A stretch of DNA of 64,000 nt, from the NCBI GenBank assembly GCA_025060615.1, contig JANXBS010000001.1, positions 281,577 to 345,576 of the forward strand. Direction: 5' to 3'. Below the pieces are notes generated by a model that was not told where the DNA came from, made no database searches, and worked only from the letters and a program-made list of their open reading frames with translations. Of this stretch, positions 25,333 through 34,387 are shown piece after piece; positions within the stretch are counted from its first letter, which is position 1; each line of letters opens with the position of its first letter. The position numbers and the translations under genes were made by a program. This stretch comes from Anaerolineae bacterium. GTDB lineage: Bacteria; Chloroflexota; Anaerolineae; DUEN01.

Positions 25333-26486
25333 CACGCTGCCCCTCCCACCTCTTCCAGCACATTCAGCACCTGGCGCGCTGTTTGAGCCCACGAAAAGCG
25401 TTGCACGTTGCGATAGCCGCGGGTGATTAGCTGGGCGCGCAGCCACTCGTCGGTTAGCAGGCGATGTAACCCATCAGCAATCGCGTCCACGTCGATGGGT
25501 TCCACTAGCCAGGCGGCGTCACCGGCCACCTCTGGCAAGGAGGAGACCGTCGAGGTCAACACCGGCACGCCACATGCCTGGGCCTCTAGCACAGGGAAGC
25601 CAAATCCTTCATGCAGGGACGGGTAGGCGTACACCAACGCCCCTGAGATCAAGGCCGGCAAATCGGCATCGTCTACATAGCCGGGGAAGCGGATGCGATG
25701 CTCGATCCTCAGGCGCCGCGGTTCGGCTAGGATCGCCTCCGACAGCCATCCCGGCTGGCCAGCTAATACCAGCTCTAGATCGGGAGGGATATCCTGATGA
25801 CGGGCACATAGGCGGGCGAACGCCTGGATGAGGCGGATCAGGTTTTTGCGCGGCTGTAAGGTCCCCACATACAGCACATAGTGTGGGCCGATGCCGTAGC
25901 GCGCTCGCACCACAGCCCATCTCGCTGGGTTATCTACCCGGGCGATGGACTCGTTGCGACCCGGATAAACGACGGTGATCCGGCCTGGGTCCATGTCGTA
26001 GGTGGCGATGAGGTCGTCACGTGTGGCCTGTGAATCCGCCAAGACGTGCGTGGCGGTGCGCGCATTCCACCAGGTAGACCACTCCAAATACCATCGTTGT
26101 TGCCATGGATGCGCTTCAGGATAGCGACGATACCCCAGATCGTGCACGGTGACCACGCTGCGCGCCGGCTGCCAGAGGGGCAATACATGCGCCGGCACGA
26201 ACAATACATCGGGTGGCCGGACCACCATCTCCCAGCTTAGGCCCAGATGGGTCCATAGCCGTGGCATCCGGAGCACGCGCCAGTCCACTCGCTCATCAGC
26301 AGCAAATAGCCCTGACTCAGGCGGCGATGAGAAATAGAGTCGCCAATGATGCCGCCCGTTCAGGGCCAGCAGATGACGGATTAGCTCTAGCGAGTAGCGC
26401 TCGGTGCCGGTACGTTGCGCTCGCACCGCCCGGCTAGCGTCGATTCCGATCAGCACGCCGTTCCCCAACCCGTTAGCCGGTGGCAT
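25332..26486 (-). CDS. Glycosyltransferase family 4 (group 1)
   Basis: A 384-residue retaining GT-B glycosyltransferase. The C-terminal nucleotide-sugar domain has YVGTLQPRKNLIRLIQAFA, YAYPSLHEGFGFPVLEAQAC and TSTVSSLPEVAGDAA. The Glu in HEGFGFPVLE is the usual donor-binding residue. It starts 4 bases after the rpiB stop. A GTG ten codons in is an alternative start. The acceptor is unknown. Confidence 0.88.
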   Translation of the reverse strand: MPPANGLGNGVLIGIDASRAVRAQRTGTERYSLELIRHLLALNGRHHWRLYFSSPPESGLFAADERVDWRVLRMPRLWTHLGLSWEMVVRPPDVLFVPAHVLPLWQPARSVVTVHDLGYRRYPEAHPWQQRWYLEWSTWWNARTATHVLADSQATRDDLIATYDMDPGRITVVYPGRNESIARVDNPARWAVVRARYGIGPHYVLYVGTLQPRKNLIRLIQAFARLCARHQDIPPDLELVLAGQPGWLSEAILAEPRRLRIEHRIRFPGYVDDADLPALISGALVYAYPSLHEGFGFPVLEAQACGVPVLTSTVSSLPEVAGDAAWLVEPIDVDAIADGLHRLLTDEWLRAQLITRGYRNVQRFSWAQTARQVLNVLEEVGGAA

Positions 26487-26490
26487 GCCA

Positions 26491-26940
26491 TTAGCTGGGC
26501 TGCCATTCCTGGCTCAACTCGATCTTCTCCACCCGCCGGGCATGCCGTCCGCCAGCGAACGAAGCGTTAAGCCAAGCGTTTACGATATCCAACGCCAGGC
26601 CAACGCCGATCACGCGCCCTCCTAGGCACAATACATTGGCGTCGTTGTGCTCACGGCTGACGCGGGCCATGAAAGCATCGGTGCACAAGGCGGCACGAAT
26701 CCCAGGATGGCGATTAGCCGTGATGCTCATACCGATGCCCGTTCCACAGATTAAGATGCCGTAATCACAGCGTCCCGTCAGCAGTTCCTGTACCACTAGC
26801 CGTGCATAATCTGGATAATCTACAGAATCCGTCGAGTAGGTTCCCAGGTCCTGCACCTCATATCCTTCCATGCGCAGGAAAGAGACGATCTCGTTTTTGA
26901 GCTCAAAGCCGGCATGATCCGCTGCTACCGCGATGCGCAT
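26491..26940 (-). CDS. rpiB: Ribose-5-phosphate isomerase B
   Basis: A 149-residue RpiB that interconverts ribose-5-P and ribulose-5-P. It begins MRIAVAADHAGFELKNEI and shows the active-site segment GILICGTGIGMSITANRHPGIRA (Cys general base) and SREHNDANVLCLGGRVIG. The ATG at 26940 follows a strong AAGGAGGAGG. As first gene of the glycosyltransferase operon it may supply pentose-P for sedoheptulose-7-P and hence heptose synthesis (inference). Confidence 0.95.
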   Translation of the reverse strand: MRIAVAADHAGFELKNEIVSFLRMEGYEVQDLGTYSTDSVDYPDYARLVVQELLTGRCDYGILICGTGIGMSITANRHPGIRAALCTDAFMARVSREHNDANVLCLGGRVIGVGLALDIVNAWLNASFAGGRHARRVEKIELSQEWQPS

Positions 26941-26973
26941 GAGTTGACCTCCTCCTTGAGTCGGTTTGCCCGG

Positions 26974-27003
26974 ATTATAGCACGCGGCCAGGATGTGCGC
27001 CAA
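26974..27003 (-). promoter_or_regulatory. rpiB operon promoter
   Basis: On the minus strand TTGGCG (27003-26998), an 18-base spacer and TATAAT (26979-26974), about 30 bases before the rpiB start. Confidence 0.6.
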
Positions 27004-27061
27004 GGCCGGCAAAAAGGACGAAGGTTTCGATGCCTACCTCTTCCTTGCGCAGAGGAAGCGG

Positions 27062-27090
27062 TTGCCGAATCAAGGCCTTTGCGGTATGAT
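27062..27090 (+). promoter_or_regulatory. Promoter for the SH3-domain protein
   Basis: TTGCCG (27062-27067), a 17-base spacer and TATGAT (27085-27090). Transcription from ~27097 places the start codon at GTG 27124, not further upstream. Confidence 0.6.
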
Positions 27091-27123
27091 GAAAACGCTC
27101 TCACCCCATTTAGGAGAAGGGTT

Positions 27124-28626
27124 GTGCGTCGAATTGTCTTCGCTCTAGTGATTTTGGCCGTGTTGACCCTGGGTGGGATGATTATTCAGAGCGTGGCCAA
27201 AGCGGCGGGACAGCTTCAGCTCCATCCCCGGCCCGTTAACCAGGCTACGGCGACCCCTACTGCTTCTCCTAAGCCTGCCACAGTCACGCCTTCACCGGCT
27301 ACGCCTACCCCAATCGCGCTTCTTGCCGTCAGCTCAGAGATCACCGATACGGCGATCCTCTCGGGGACGATCATCGCCAACCGCACGACAGTGACCGCCA
27401 CGTTCTTCCTAGAAGGGCAGCTATACACCATCCGGCGGCTGCGCGCCCTGGGGATCCGCTTACCTCGTTCCACGGCAGTACTCACCCTCTACAACTGCGA
27501 AGCAAGCAACTCTCAAACCTCCAGCCAGGAGGCGTGTTTTTGGGATCCGTACCTGGTCCGACGCGATGGCTTTTATGAGATCGTCAACGGCGCAACAGCA
27601 GGCCGCCCCGTCAGCTTACTGCTCCGAGAGGCGAATCCGCCCCCTTTGGACCAAGTCTGGGTCCAAAACCGCACGGGCGCTGATCAAGAGTTGCTATATG
27701 GCGATCAGATCTATCGGTTGCCAGCAGGCTCTGTACAGGAGATCCAGCTCCAAGAGAAGGTACAGCCGGTCTTTTTCCTCAGCAACTGCTTGGTCCTCAA
27801 TACTCGATCTGCCTGCGAGTGGCTCCCACAGATGGTCAAGGGAGGCATTTACTACGCGCTCGTGCAGATATCCATCCCTGGAGGCCTGCCTGGCAGCCGT
27901 ATTGAAACACTAGAGCTGCAACCGATCTTGACATCCACATCCACTCATCTGGCGGTTAATCCTCCGCCCGTCACCGTGCAAGCTTCGACCGAAGAAGCTA
28001 CACCCATGCCGGAGCGGCCGAGCCAGCTCCTTTGTCGCTTACAGGTGCCTTTGTTGAACGTGCGCAGCGGCCCCGGCATGCAGTATCTGATCGTATCTCG
28101 GCTGCAACGCGCCCCGGGAACCGAAAGGGTCATAGCTGTCACCGGGCGTGATCCATCTGGAGAGTGGCTGGCTCTAGACGCGCAAGTAGTGGTCGGCGGC
28201 TGGATCAGCGCAAGCAGAGAGCTTGTCCGCTGCGATGGCGACGTCGCTTCGCTTCCCATTGCAAAGGTGATTGACGGACGGCTGGCCCCGACCCCGGCGC
28301 CGCCCAAATCATCCGGCAAACCTGTGACAGAACAGCCCACGCCCCAACCTACAGGGCCAGCGCCAGCTCCGGATAAGGCGCTGCTGATCGTGACCAACGC
28401 TTACGACCGAGATATCACCTTTACCCTGTCGCCGGAAGTGTGGATCCTAAAGCCCGGACAAAGTCTGAATCTAGAGCTGCCTCCCGGGCGTGTCACGTTT
28501 ACTGCCAGTATACCGTTCTTCTCCGGTAATGGCGAGCTAGTGCTGAAGGCTGGCGATGTCCGACAGCTCTGGCTCCACTTCGCCCCAAAGGAGCCCGAAT
28601 CCCAGGAGCTAGAACTTCGGTTCTGA
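27124..28626 (+). CDS. Membrane-anchored protein with bacterial SH3 domain
   Basis: About 500 residues from GTG 27124 (AGGAGAAGG upstream). A single N-terminal helix (FALVILAVLTLGGMI) anchors it. A Thr/Pro-rich linker follows (ATATPTASPKP...). Residues ~70-290 form an uncharacterised beta-rich region with several Cys pairs. An SH3_3 domain follows (LNVRSGPGMQYLIVSRL to GGWIS). The C-terminal ~90 residues are another beta domain (LIVTNAYDRDITFTLSPE). The arrangement suggests a cell-wall or surface-associated binding protein. Confidence 0.75.
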   Translation: MRRIVFALVILAVLTLGGMIIQSVAKAAGQLQLHPRPVNQATATPTASPKPATVTPSPATPTPIALLAVSSEITDTAILSGTIIANRTTVTATFFLEGQLYTIRRLRALGIRLPRSTAVLTLYNCEASNSQTSSQEACFWDPYLVRRDGFYEIVNGATAGRPVSLLLREANPPPLDQVWVQNRTGADQELLYGDQIYRLPAGSVQEIQLQEKVQPVFFLSNCLVLNTRSACEWLPQMVKGGIYYALVQISIPGGLPGSRIETLELQPILTSTSTHLAVNPPPVTVQASTEEATPMPERPSQLLCRLQVPLLNVRSGPGMQYLIVSRLQRAPGTERVIAVTGRDPSGEWLALDAQVVVGGWISASRELVRCDGDVASLPIAKVIDGRLAPTPAPPKSSGKPVTEQPTPQPTGPAPAPDKALLIVTNAYDRDITFTLSPEVWILKPGQSLNLELPPGRVTFTASIPFFSGNGELVLKAGDVRQLWLHFAPKEPESQELELRF

Positions 28627-28713
28627 GAAGAGCGCGAAAATTTGTCGGGTGAATGGAAAACCGTCCTAAAGAGGCTGAAAGCACCCTTAGCAGGGGAACA
28701 AAGGGCTGATGGG

Positions 28714-28756
28714 GGCTTTTCAGAGACCCTCTAAAGAGGATCCTGAAAAGCCTTTG
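28714..28756. terminator. Bidirectional terminator hairpin
   Basis: GGCTTTTCAG (28714-28723) pairs with CTGAAAAGCC (28743-28752), with an inner CCTCT/AGAGG stem. It sits between convergent genes (SH3 protein and ppa). Confidence 0.7.
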
Positions 28757-28770
28757 CGCGCAAGCAGATA

Positions 28771-29313
28771 TCAGCTGATGCGCAGGGTACGCATGTAGGT
28801 TTCGATTGCACGCTCGATCTCAGCGTGGGCTTTCTCTACGCCCTCCCATCCCTGTGCCTTGACTTCCACCTGCTCTAGGTCCTTGTAGACGCTGAAGAAA
28901 TGTGCCATCTCGTCCAAAAAGTGAGGAGGTAGGTCTTCTAGCGAGCGATAGCTGTCGAAAAGTGGATCCGTGTGAGGCACGGCCAAGATCTTATCATCGA
29001 GCTTGTCTTTGTCGAGTAGGTGGAAGATCCCCAGCGGCCGGGCCTCGATGACACAGCCGGAGAAGGTTGGCTCGTTGGTCATCACTAACACGTCAAGCGG
29101 ATCACCGTCCGAGTGCAAGGTGCGGGGGATAAAGCCGTAGTCACCAGGATAATGGAGCGGAGAATAAAGCACCCGATCCAGCTTGATGAAACCGCCCTGC
29201 TTATCGTATTCGTACTTGTTACGCGAGCGCTTAGGGATCTCCACGACGACATACACGACCCGAGGGACATCAGGACCCGGCGGTAACTCCCGCCACAAAT
29301 TCATTACAGACAT
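28771..29313 (-). CDS. ppa: Inorganic pyrophosphatase (soluble, family I)
   Basis: A 180-residue Mg-dependent pyrophosphatase. Conserved metal-binding residues occur in YPGDYGFIPRTLHSDGDPLD (the D-x-D-P-x-D motif) and in the downstream LDDKILAVPHTDP. The ATG at 29313 has a GGAGGTG site. It coexists with the membrane H+-pyrophosphatase at 12253, so PPi can be either burned or used for ion pumping. Confidence 0.96.
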   Translation of the reverse strand: MSVMNLWRELPPGPDVPRVVYVVVEIPKRSRNKYEYDKQGGFIKLDRVLYSPLHYPGDYGFIPRTLHSDGDPLDVLVMTNEPTFSGCVIEARPLGIFHLLDKDKLDDKILAVPHTDPLFDSYRSLEDLPPHFLDEMAHFFSVYKDLEQVEVKAQGWEGVEKAHAEIERAIETYMRTLRIS

Positions 29314-29375
29314 AGTCACCTCCAGTTAAGGACTTCACTGCAAAGTTCGCTCAATTTCGCAATGTAAGGAGACGT

Positions 29376-29798
29376 ATGCCGCTTCATCCGCGTGTGATCC
29401 ACTTCCCAATTGCATTGCTTCTGACGGGCACGGCGCTGGCCTTCTTCGCCTTCTGGCGCCGCGATCAGCTGTGGGACAAGAGCGCCCATAGGCTACTGGT
29501 GATTGGTTGGCTATCCCTTCTTCCAGCTGCGCTTACCGGATTAATCAGCCTAAATGAGTTGGCCACTACTGATCCGCGGCGAGCTGCGGTGAACACGCAC
29601 ATCACTTACTTCTTTGCTACCCTCATCACTTTCGGGGCTGCGCTCTACGTACGGCTAAGGGAGCCAGCCATCCTTGACCATTCGCGCCGGCGCTGGTATT
29701 ACCTGGGCGCTCTCGCTTTAGGCAGCCTCTTCGTCTTCTTGACCGGTCATACCGGCGGACAGCTCGTATACCAACTGGGTATAGGGGTTGCGCGATGA
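29376..29798 (+). CDS. DUF2231 membrane protein
   Basis: A 140-residue protein with four membrane helices. It starts with MPLHPRVIHFPIALLLTGTA and ends with FLTGHTGGQLVYQLG, both hallmarks of DUF2231. Conserved His in HPRVIHFP and TGHTGG could bind haem or metal. The function is unknown. It is divergent from ppa. Confidence 0.85.
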   Translation: MPLHPRVIHFPIALLLTGTALAFFAFWRRDQLWDKSAHRLLVIGWLSLLPAALTGLISLNELATTDPRRAAVNTHITYFFATLITFGAALYVRLREPAILDHSRRRWYYLGALALGSLFVFLTGHTGGQLVYQLGIGVAR

Positions 29799-29801
29799 AG
29801 C

Positions 29802-30914
29802 TCAAAAACCTATTTTGCGGCGGCGGAGGGCTATGCTTTCTGCTAGGCCAATGCCCATCAGCATAGTGACAAGCGAGCTGCCGCCATAGCTGATGAATGG
29901 CAAGGGGATACCAGTGACGGGTAACAGATTGAGGTTCATACCGATGTTGACCACGCTTTGAAAGAAAATAAGGGTGGTCACGCCAATAGCAATGGACCTG
30001 CCCAGCGAATCACGGGCCTGTTCGGCAATGCGGATCAGGCGCAACAGCACGATCACGATCAGTAACATCAGGGTCACTGCACCGACAAACCCCAGTTCCT
30101 CCGCGATCACCGAGAAGATGAAATCGGTATGGCGAACTCTCAAAAAATGCAGTTGACTCTGCGATCCCTGGCCATATCCCTTGCCCAACCATCCCCCTGA
30201 GCCGATGCTGATCAGCGCCTGGATGACGTTATAGCTAGCGGCAGGATTTCGCTCCGGATAGAGAAACATCAGGACCCGATCCCGCATGTATCCCTCCAGA
30301 GACATCCAGATGACCGGCAAAGAGGCCAGCCCTGCTCCTCCCAGTATCAACGCGTGCCAGAAGCGTATTCCGCTCATCAAGATCATCACGCCGCCAATAA
30401 CGGTAAGTGAGATCGCCGTGCCTAGGTCCGGCTGCAAATAGATGAGCACCACCGGCGGTATCAACAACGCAAGGGCCGGGATCACATACACGAAACGCTT
30501 CATCTGCTCTTCATGGGTGGCCAGGTAGCTGGCCAGGATCAAGATCATGAGGATTTTGCCTAGTTCGGAAGGCTGAATGGGGAAAATGCCCAGATCAATC
30601 CAGCTTTGAGCGCCGCCTGCGGTCATCCCTATGGCGTCTACAAGCAATAGTAACGCCAATAGCACTAGATAAATCGGCTTCTGTAAGCTGCTCAGGTTCC
30701 GGTAATCTATGGCCGCCACGGCCAACATAAGCACGATGCCGATGAGGCTATAGATGATTTGCCGTCGCGTTACTTCCTCCAAGCCGGGCGAGTTGGCTAC
30801 GGCTGAGCGGATCATCGCAATGCCATAGGCGACTAACAGTAGCACTGCGCCTGCTAAGACAAAATCGAAGTCGCGCCATATACGCCGTGGCGAGTTAACA
30901 GCCTGTCCCCTCAT
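29802..30914 (-). CDS. rodA: Rod-shape protein RodA (SEDS glycosyltransferase)
   Basis: A 370-residue SEDS-family peptidoglycan polymerase with about ten membrane helices. Signature segments are QPDLGTAISLTVIGG, RHTDFIFSVIAEELGFVGA and GIPLPFISYGGSSLVTML. The ATG at 30914 overlaps the mrdA stop (ATGA) and has an AAAGG site. It works with the PBP2 encoded just upstream. Last gene of the mre operon. Confidence 0.95.
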   Translation of the reverse strand: MRGQAVNSPRRIWRDFDFVLAGAVLLLVAYGIAMIRSAVANSPGLEEVTRRQIIYSLIGIVLMLAVAAIDYRNLSSLQKPIYLVLLALLLLVDAIGMTAGGAQSWIDLGIFPIQPSELGKILMILILASYLATHEEQMKRFVYVIPALALLIPPVVLIYLQPDLGTAISLTVIGGVMILMSGIRFWHALILGGAGLASLPVIWMSLEGYMRDRVLMFLYPERNPAASYNVIQALISIGSGGWLGKGYGQGSQSQLHFLRVRHTDFIFSVIAEELGFVGAVTLMLLIVIVLLRLIRIAEQARDSLGRSIAIGVTTLIFFQSVVNIGMNLNLLPVTGIPLPFISYGGSSLVTMLMGIGLAESIALRRRKIGF

Positions 30915-32929
30915 GGTTGACCTTTCTGTCCTTGAGAGGGACCCATCGAATCCCAATCGAGCTCGACGGGACCACCGGGCTGGGCTGGATAGAAATATGC
31001 CTTTAGGATCTCCGCGGCTACCGGCGCGGCTACAGCGGAACCTTCGCCGCCTCCCTCGATAAGGACGACCACTGCGATCTCGGGATCATTGTATGGCGCG
31101 AAAGCGGTAAACCAGGCATGAGTGGGAAGATTCCCCTCATCGTCACGGGGGCCGGCAAATTCGGCCGTGCCTGTCTTTCCCGCTACTTTCAGCCCTGGGA
31201 CGTTGGCTTTGTACCCGGTGCCGCCTGGCCAGTGGACAGCAGCGTACATTCCTTGCCGTACCAGCTCCAGGTTTTCTGGAGATACAGCAACTTGCCGAAT
31301 CAGATTGGGCTGAAAATCTCGGATGACACGGCCATTCGCGTCTAAGATTTGACGCACCAGTTGCGGACGGTAGAGATAGCCCCCATTCGCCACTGCCGCC
31401 GTAGCGTTGAGTATCTGCAGCGGCGTGGCTAACACGAATCCCTGGCCGATGGCCATGTTATACGTGTCACCGGTGACCCATGACTCCGCCAGGTTGATCC
31501 GTTTCCAGCGCGGACCGGGCACCAAGCCGGGATTCTCTGCCGGCAAATCAATGCCCGACGGCTCCCCTAGCCCAAACTCATGGGCATAATAGTTCAATAG
31601 CTCCACCCCTAGCCCCTGAAAACTCTGATAGCCTCCCGCCACCACATAAAAAAACACATCACAGGAGACAGCCAGGGCTGAGATCACGTTGACGCTCCCA
31701 TGTCCGCGCCCGTACTTGTGCACCCAGCAGTAAAACGGCTGTGCCTGCGATGGATCGTTTGGAAAATATTGATTCGGCAGCCAAAGCACACCTCCATCGT
31801 AAATCGTCGTCCTGGCGTTGATAATCCCTTCTTCTAAAGCTCCAGCTGCCGGAATGATCTTAAAGGTGGAACCGGGCGGATATAAGCTGCTGATGGCATG
31901 GTTCACCAAGGGATGCTTGGGGTCGTTTAAAAGCGCGGCGTACTCCTCCACGCTGATGCCGCGAGCGAAAAGATTGTTGTCGTATGAGGGCAGGCTAACC
32001 ATGCCCAGGATCTCACCCGTCTGCGGGTTCATAGCGATAGCAACACCAGACTTCGACTGAGCCTCTTCCATTCCTTTGCGCAGGGCAGCCTCCATTGCCG
32101 TTTGAAGCGCCAAGTCTAAGGTCAGAATCAGGTTGTAGCCAGGCATCGGTGCGCTCTCTTCGGCGACGGTACGCACCTCCCGTCCTAGCACGTCCACCTC
32201 GATAAGTCGACTTCCTGCCCGCCCTCGTAGTTCCGCCTCATATGTGTACTCTAGCCCTGTTAGCCCGACTAAATCGTTGGGACGATACCCTTTCTCCGCA
32301 TAGACATCAGCTTTCCCCTCTGGAATGGGGCCCATGTATCCCAAGATATGCGCCGTTAGCGGACCAGCCAGGTATTCGCGTACCGGCTCGACGATCACGT
32401 GCACGCCGGGGAGGGTATGGCGCAGCTCTTCGATTTGGAACGCCAGGTCTCGATCGACCTGGGTCATCACTGGCACTGGCATGTATGCATTACCCAGACG
32501 AGCTTTGGCGACGTGCTCGCGCATCTCGGCTTCGCTGAGCCGAAGCTTAAAGCGAGGAAGTGCGCCGCCGACTGAGGGCAAGTTTTGGATAGGGACTGTC
32601 GGCGCTGCTGGGACGCCGAGGAGCCCGGCCAGACGATGGATCACCGAATCTGCCTCTTCCGGATCCTCTGGCAGGTCGGCCGGCACGATCGCAACGGCAA
32701 AGGAAGGGCGATTACGGACCAAAATGTGGCCATTTCGGTCATACATAACGCCTCGTGGCCCTGGCACGGTGATTTGGCGAAAACGATTGCGATCCGCCAG
32801 GCTTCGATAGGTCACCACCTGATCAATCTGTAGCCGCCACAGCTGTCCGATCAGCGCAAGGAAGGTTAAGAGGATGAAGCTGCGATAGACTAGAAAGCGT
32901 GCCGGGGGCACGGAGCGATCGTGTTTCAC
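30911..32929 (-). CDS. mrdA: Penicillin-binding protein 2 (class B transpeptidase)
   Basis: A 672-residue monofunctional transpeptidase partner of RodA. It has an N-terminal helix (FILLTFLALIGQLWRLQI) and a PBP dimerisation domain starting GPRGVMYDRNGHILVRN. The catalytic motifs STFK (in YPPGSTFKIIPA), SCD and KTGT (AGKTGTAEF) are present. The GTG at 32929 is preceded by GGAG and lies just past the mreD stop. A longer form from GTG 32965 would overlap mreD and is less likely. Confidence 0.93.
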   Translation of the reverse strand: MKHDRSVPPARFLVYRSFILLTFLALIGQLWRLQIDQVVTYRSLADRNRFRQITVPGPRGVMYDRNGHILVRNRPSFAVAIVPADLPEDPEEADSVIHRLAGLLGVPAAPTVPIQNLPSVGGALPRFKLRLSEAEMREHVAKARLGNAYMPVPVMTQVDRDLAFQIEELRHTLPGVHVIVEPVREYLAGPLTAHILGYMGPIPEGKADVYAEKGYRPNDLVGLTGLEYTYEAELRGRAGSRLIEVDVLGREVRTVAEESAPMPGYNLILTLDLALQTAMEAALRKGMEEAQSKSGVAIAMNPQTGEILGMVSLPSYDNNLFARGISVEEYAALLNDPKHPLVNHAISSLYPPGSTFKIIPAAGALEEGIINARTTIYDGGVLWLPNQYFPNDPSQAQPFYCWVHKYGRGHGSVNVISALAVSCDVFFYVVAGGYQSFQGLGVELLNYYAHEFGLGEPSGIDLPAENPGLVPGPRWKRINLAESWVTGDTYNMAIGQGFVLATPLQILNATAAVANGGYLYRPQLVRQILDANGRVIRDFQPNLIRQVAVSPENLELVRQGMYAAVHWPGGTGYKANVPGLKVAGKTGTAEFAGPRDDEGNLPTHAWFTAFAPYNDPEIAVVVLIEGGGEGSAVAAPVAAEILKAYFYPAQPGGPVELDWDSMGPSQGQKGQP

Positions 32930-32933
32930 CGGT

Positions 32934-33434
32934 TCACCACTCCAATCGCTCTCTCCCTGTGACACGATGTAGCCATCGTAGAGGAGGGAACACGATAGGG
33001 GTCAGCAGGCTGGTATAGATCGCTGCCGGGATGACGATGCGCCATAACGCCGCCAGGGTAGCCGCGGGATGGCCTCCCAGGCGCAGGAGCAACAAGTACA
33101 AAGCACCGTGCAGGAGCCCGGCTCCTATTGCAATCACCATGACCAAGATGATATGCTCGCGAAACAGGTTCGCTTCCAACAAGCTGATCAGGAACACCAC
33201 CAGGACGAGCACAAGCGAGGAAAGCCCAAAAGGTCCCCCGGACAGCAGGTCTAGCCATAACCCTCCGATGAAGGCCCAAACCAACCCCTCGACCAGGCCG
33301 CGCAACAGAGTCCAACTCATCACGGCCAATAGTATCAGATCGGGCTGAACGCCCAGGATGGCTATCAAAGGTAACAAGACAGATTGCAACAGAGCCAACA
33401 CGCCGAGCAGAGGGATGAATAGAAACGGTCTCAT
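32934..33434 (-). CDS. mreD: Rod-shape protein MreD
   Basis: A 166-residue membrane protein with about five helices. It begins MRPFLFIPLLGVLALLQSVL and shows the MreD pattern GLVWAFIGGLWLDLLSGGPFG. Its place between mreC and mrdA supports the call. It takes part in the elongasome membrane complex. Confidence 0.9.
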   Translation of the reverse strand: MRPFLFIPLLGVLALLQSVLLPLIAILGVQPDLILLAVMSWTLLRGLVEGLVWAFIGGLWLDLLSGGPFGLSSLVLVLVVFLISLLEANLFREHIILVMVIAIGAGLLHGALYLLLLRLGGHPAATLAALWRIVIPAAIYTSLLTPIVFPPLRWLHRVTGRERLEW

Positions 33435-33454
33435 AGGCCCAACCGAACCCTTGG

Positions 33455-34360
33455 CTAGGGGCCGCCCTCCTCATCCAGGCCCGTCAAAGGGACGAAGTTG
33501 GTGATGACCAGAACGTGCTCGATCCGATCGAAATCTGCTGAGGGTCGTACTACGGCCCGCTGGAACATTTCGTAATCTCGTCGGTATACGGAGATGACTT
33601 GCCCGATCACCAAGCCGCGCGGGAAACGGCCGCCCAATCCTGAGGTGATCACGATCTCACCGGGAACTACGGCAGCATCCTGGGGAATGTACTCCATAAT
33701 GAGTCCACCTCCGGCCTGTCCCTGTATGATCCCGGTCAATCGCGAGCTTTGCAAGAGGGCGCTCACGGCACTAGCTGGATCGCTGAGCAGCATCACTCGG
33801 CTAGATGTACGATGAACTTGAGTGATCCGCCCTACTAAGCCCCGCTCGGTGACGACGGGCATTCCCTCGCGAATGCCGTGTTCCTGTCCCAGGTCAATTA
33901 TCAGGTAATTGGACAGGTTAATGGGATCCCGGCCGATGACGCGGGCCACCACCTCCGCGCCGCGAAACGTCAGGAACGGATGAGCCTCGGCGAATTGCAA
34001 TAGCCGCCGGAGGTTGGCGTTCTCGACTTCCACCTCTTTGAGCTGCACATTTTCAATGAGCAAGTTGTTAATCTGGCTCTCCAGTTCCGCATTGCGCTGT
34101 CGCAGCGTCCATAAATCTCCCACAAAGGAGGCCATGGAGTTGAGAGAGCCGGCAAGGCCGGCTAGCCAGCTCTGAAGTGGGGCCAGCCCACGCAAAACCA
34201 CCTCCTGGACCGGCGCCAAATATCCTACTGCAGACAGCTCGATTACCAGCAGGCACAATGCTACAAAGCCTGCCAGCCAGGCCAGGCGATAGCGCGGACG
34301 CCGGACGAAGGCCCCCTTCTCGGTCCAGGCTAGTGGCTGCTGTAGAGAACGATTTCGCAT
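33455..34360 (-). CDS. mreC: Rod-shape protein MreC
   Basis: A 301-residue bitopic protein. One N-terminal helix (LAWLAGFVALCLLVIELS) is followed by a coiled coil (QRNAELESQINNLLIENVQL) and two beta-barrel domains with VIGRDPINLSNYLIID, VVTERGLVGRITQV and VITSGLGGRFPRGLVIG. These are classic MreC blocks. It scaffolds PBP2/RodA to MreB. Confidence 0.95.
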   Translation of the reverse strand: MRNRSLQQPLAWTEKGAFVRRPRYRLAWLAGFVALCLLVIELSAVGYLAPVQEVVLRGLAPLQSWLAGLAGSLNSMASFVGDLWTLRQRNAELESQINNLLIENVQLKEVEVENANLRRLLQFAEAHPFLTFRGAEVVARVIGRDPINLSNYLIIDLGQEHGIREGMPVVTERGLVGRITQVHRTSSRVMLLSDPASAVSALLQSSRLTGIIQGQAGGGLIMEYIPQDAAVVPGEIVITSGLGGRFPRGLVIGQVISVYRRDYEMFQRAVVRPSADFDRIEHVLVITNFVPLTGLDEEGGP

Positions 34361-34387
34361 CGCTCAGCTCATTTCTCGGAAGGTGCT

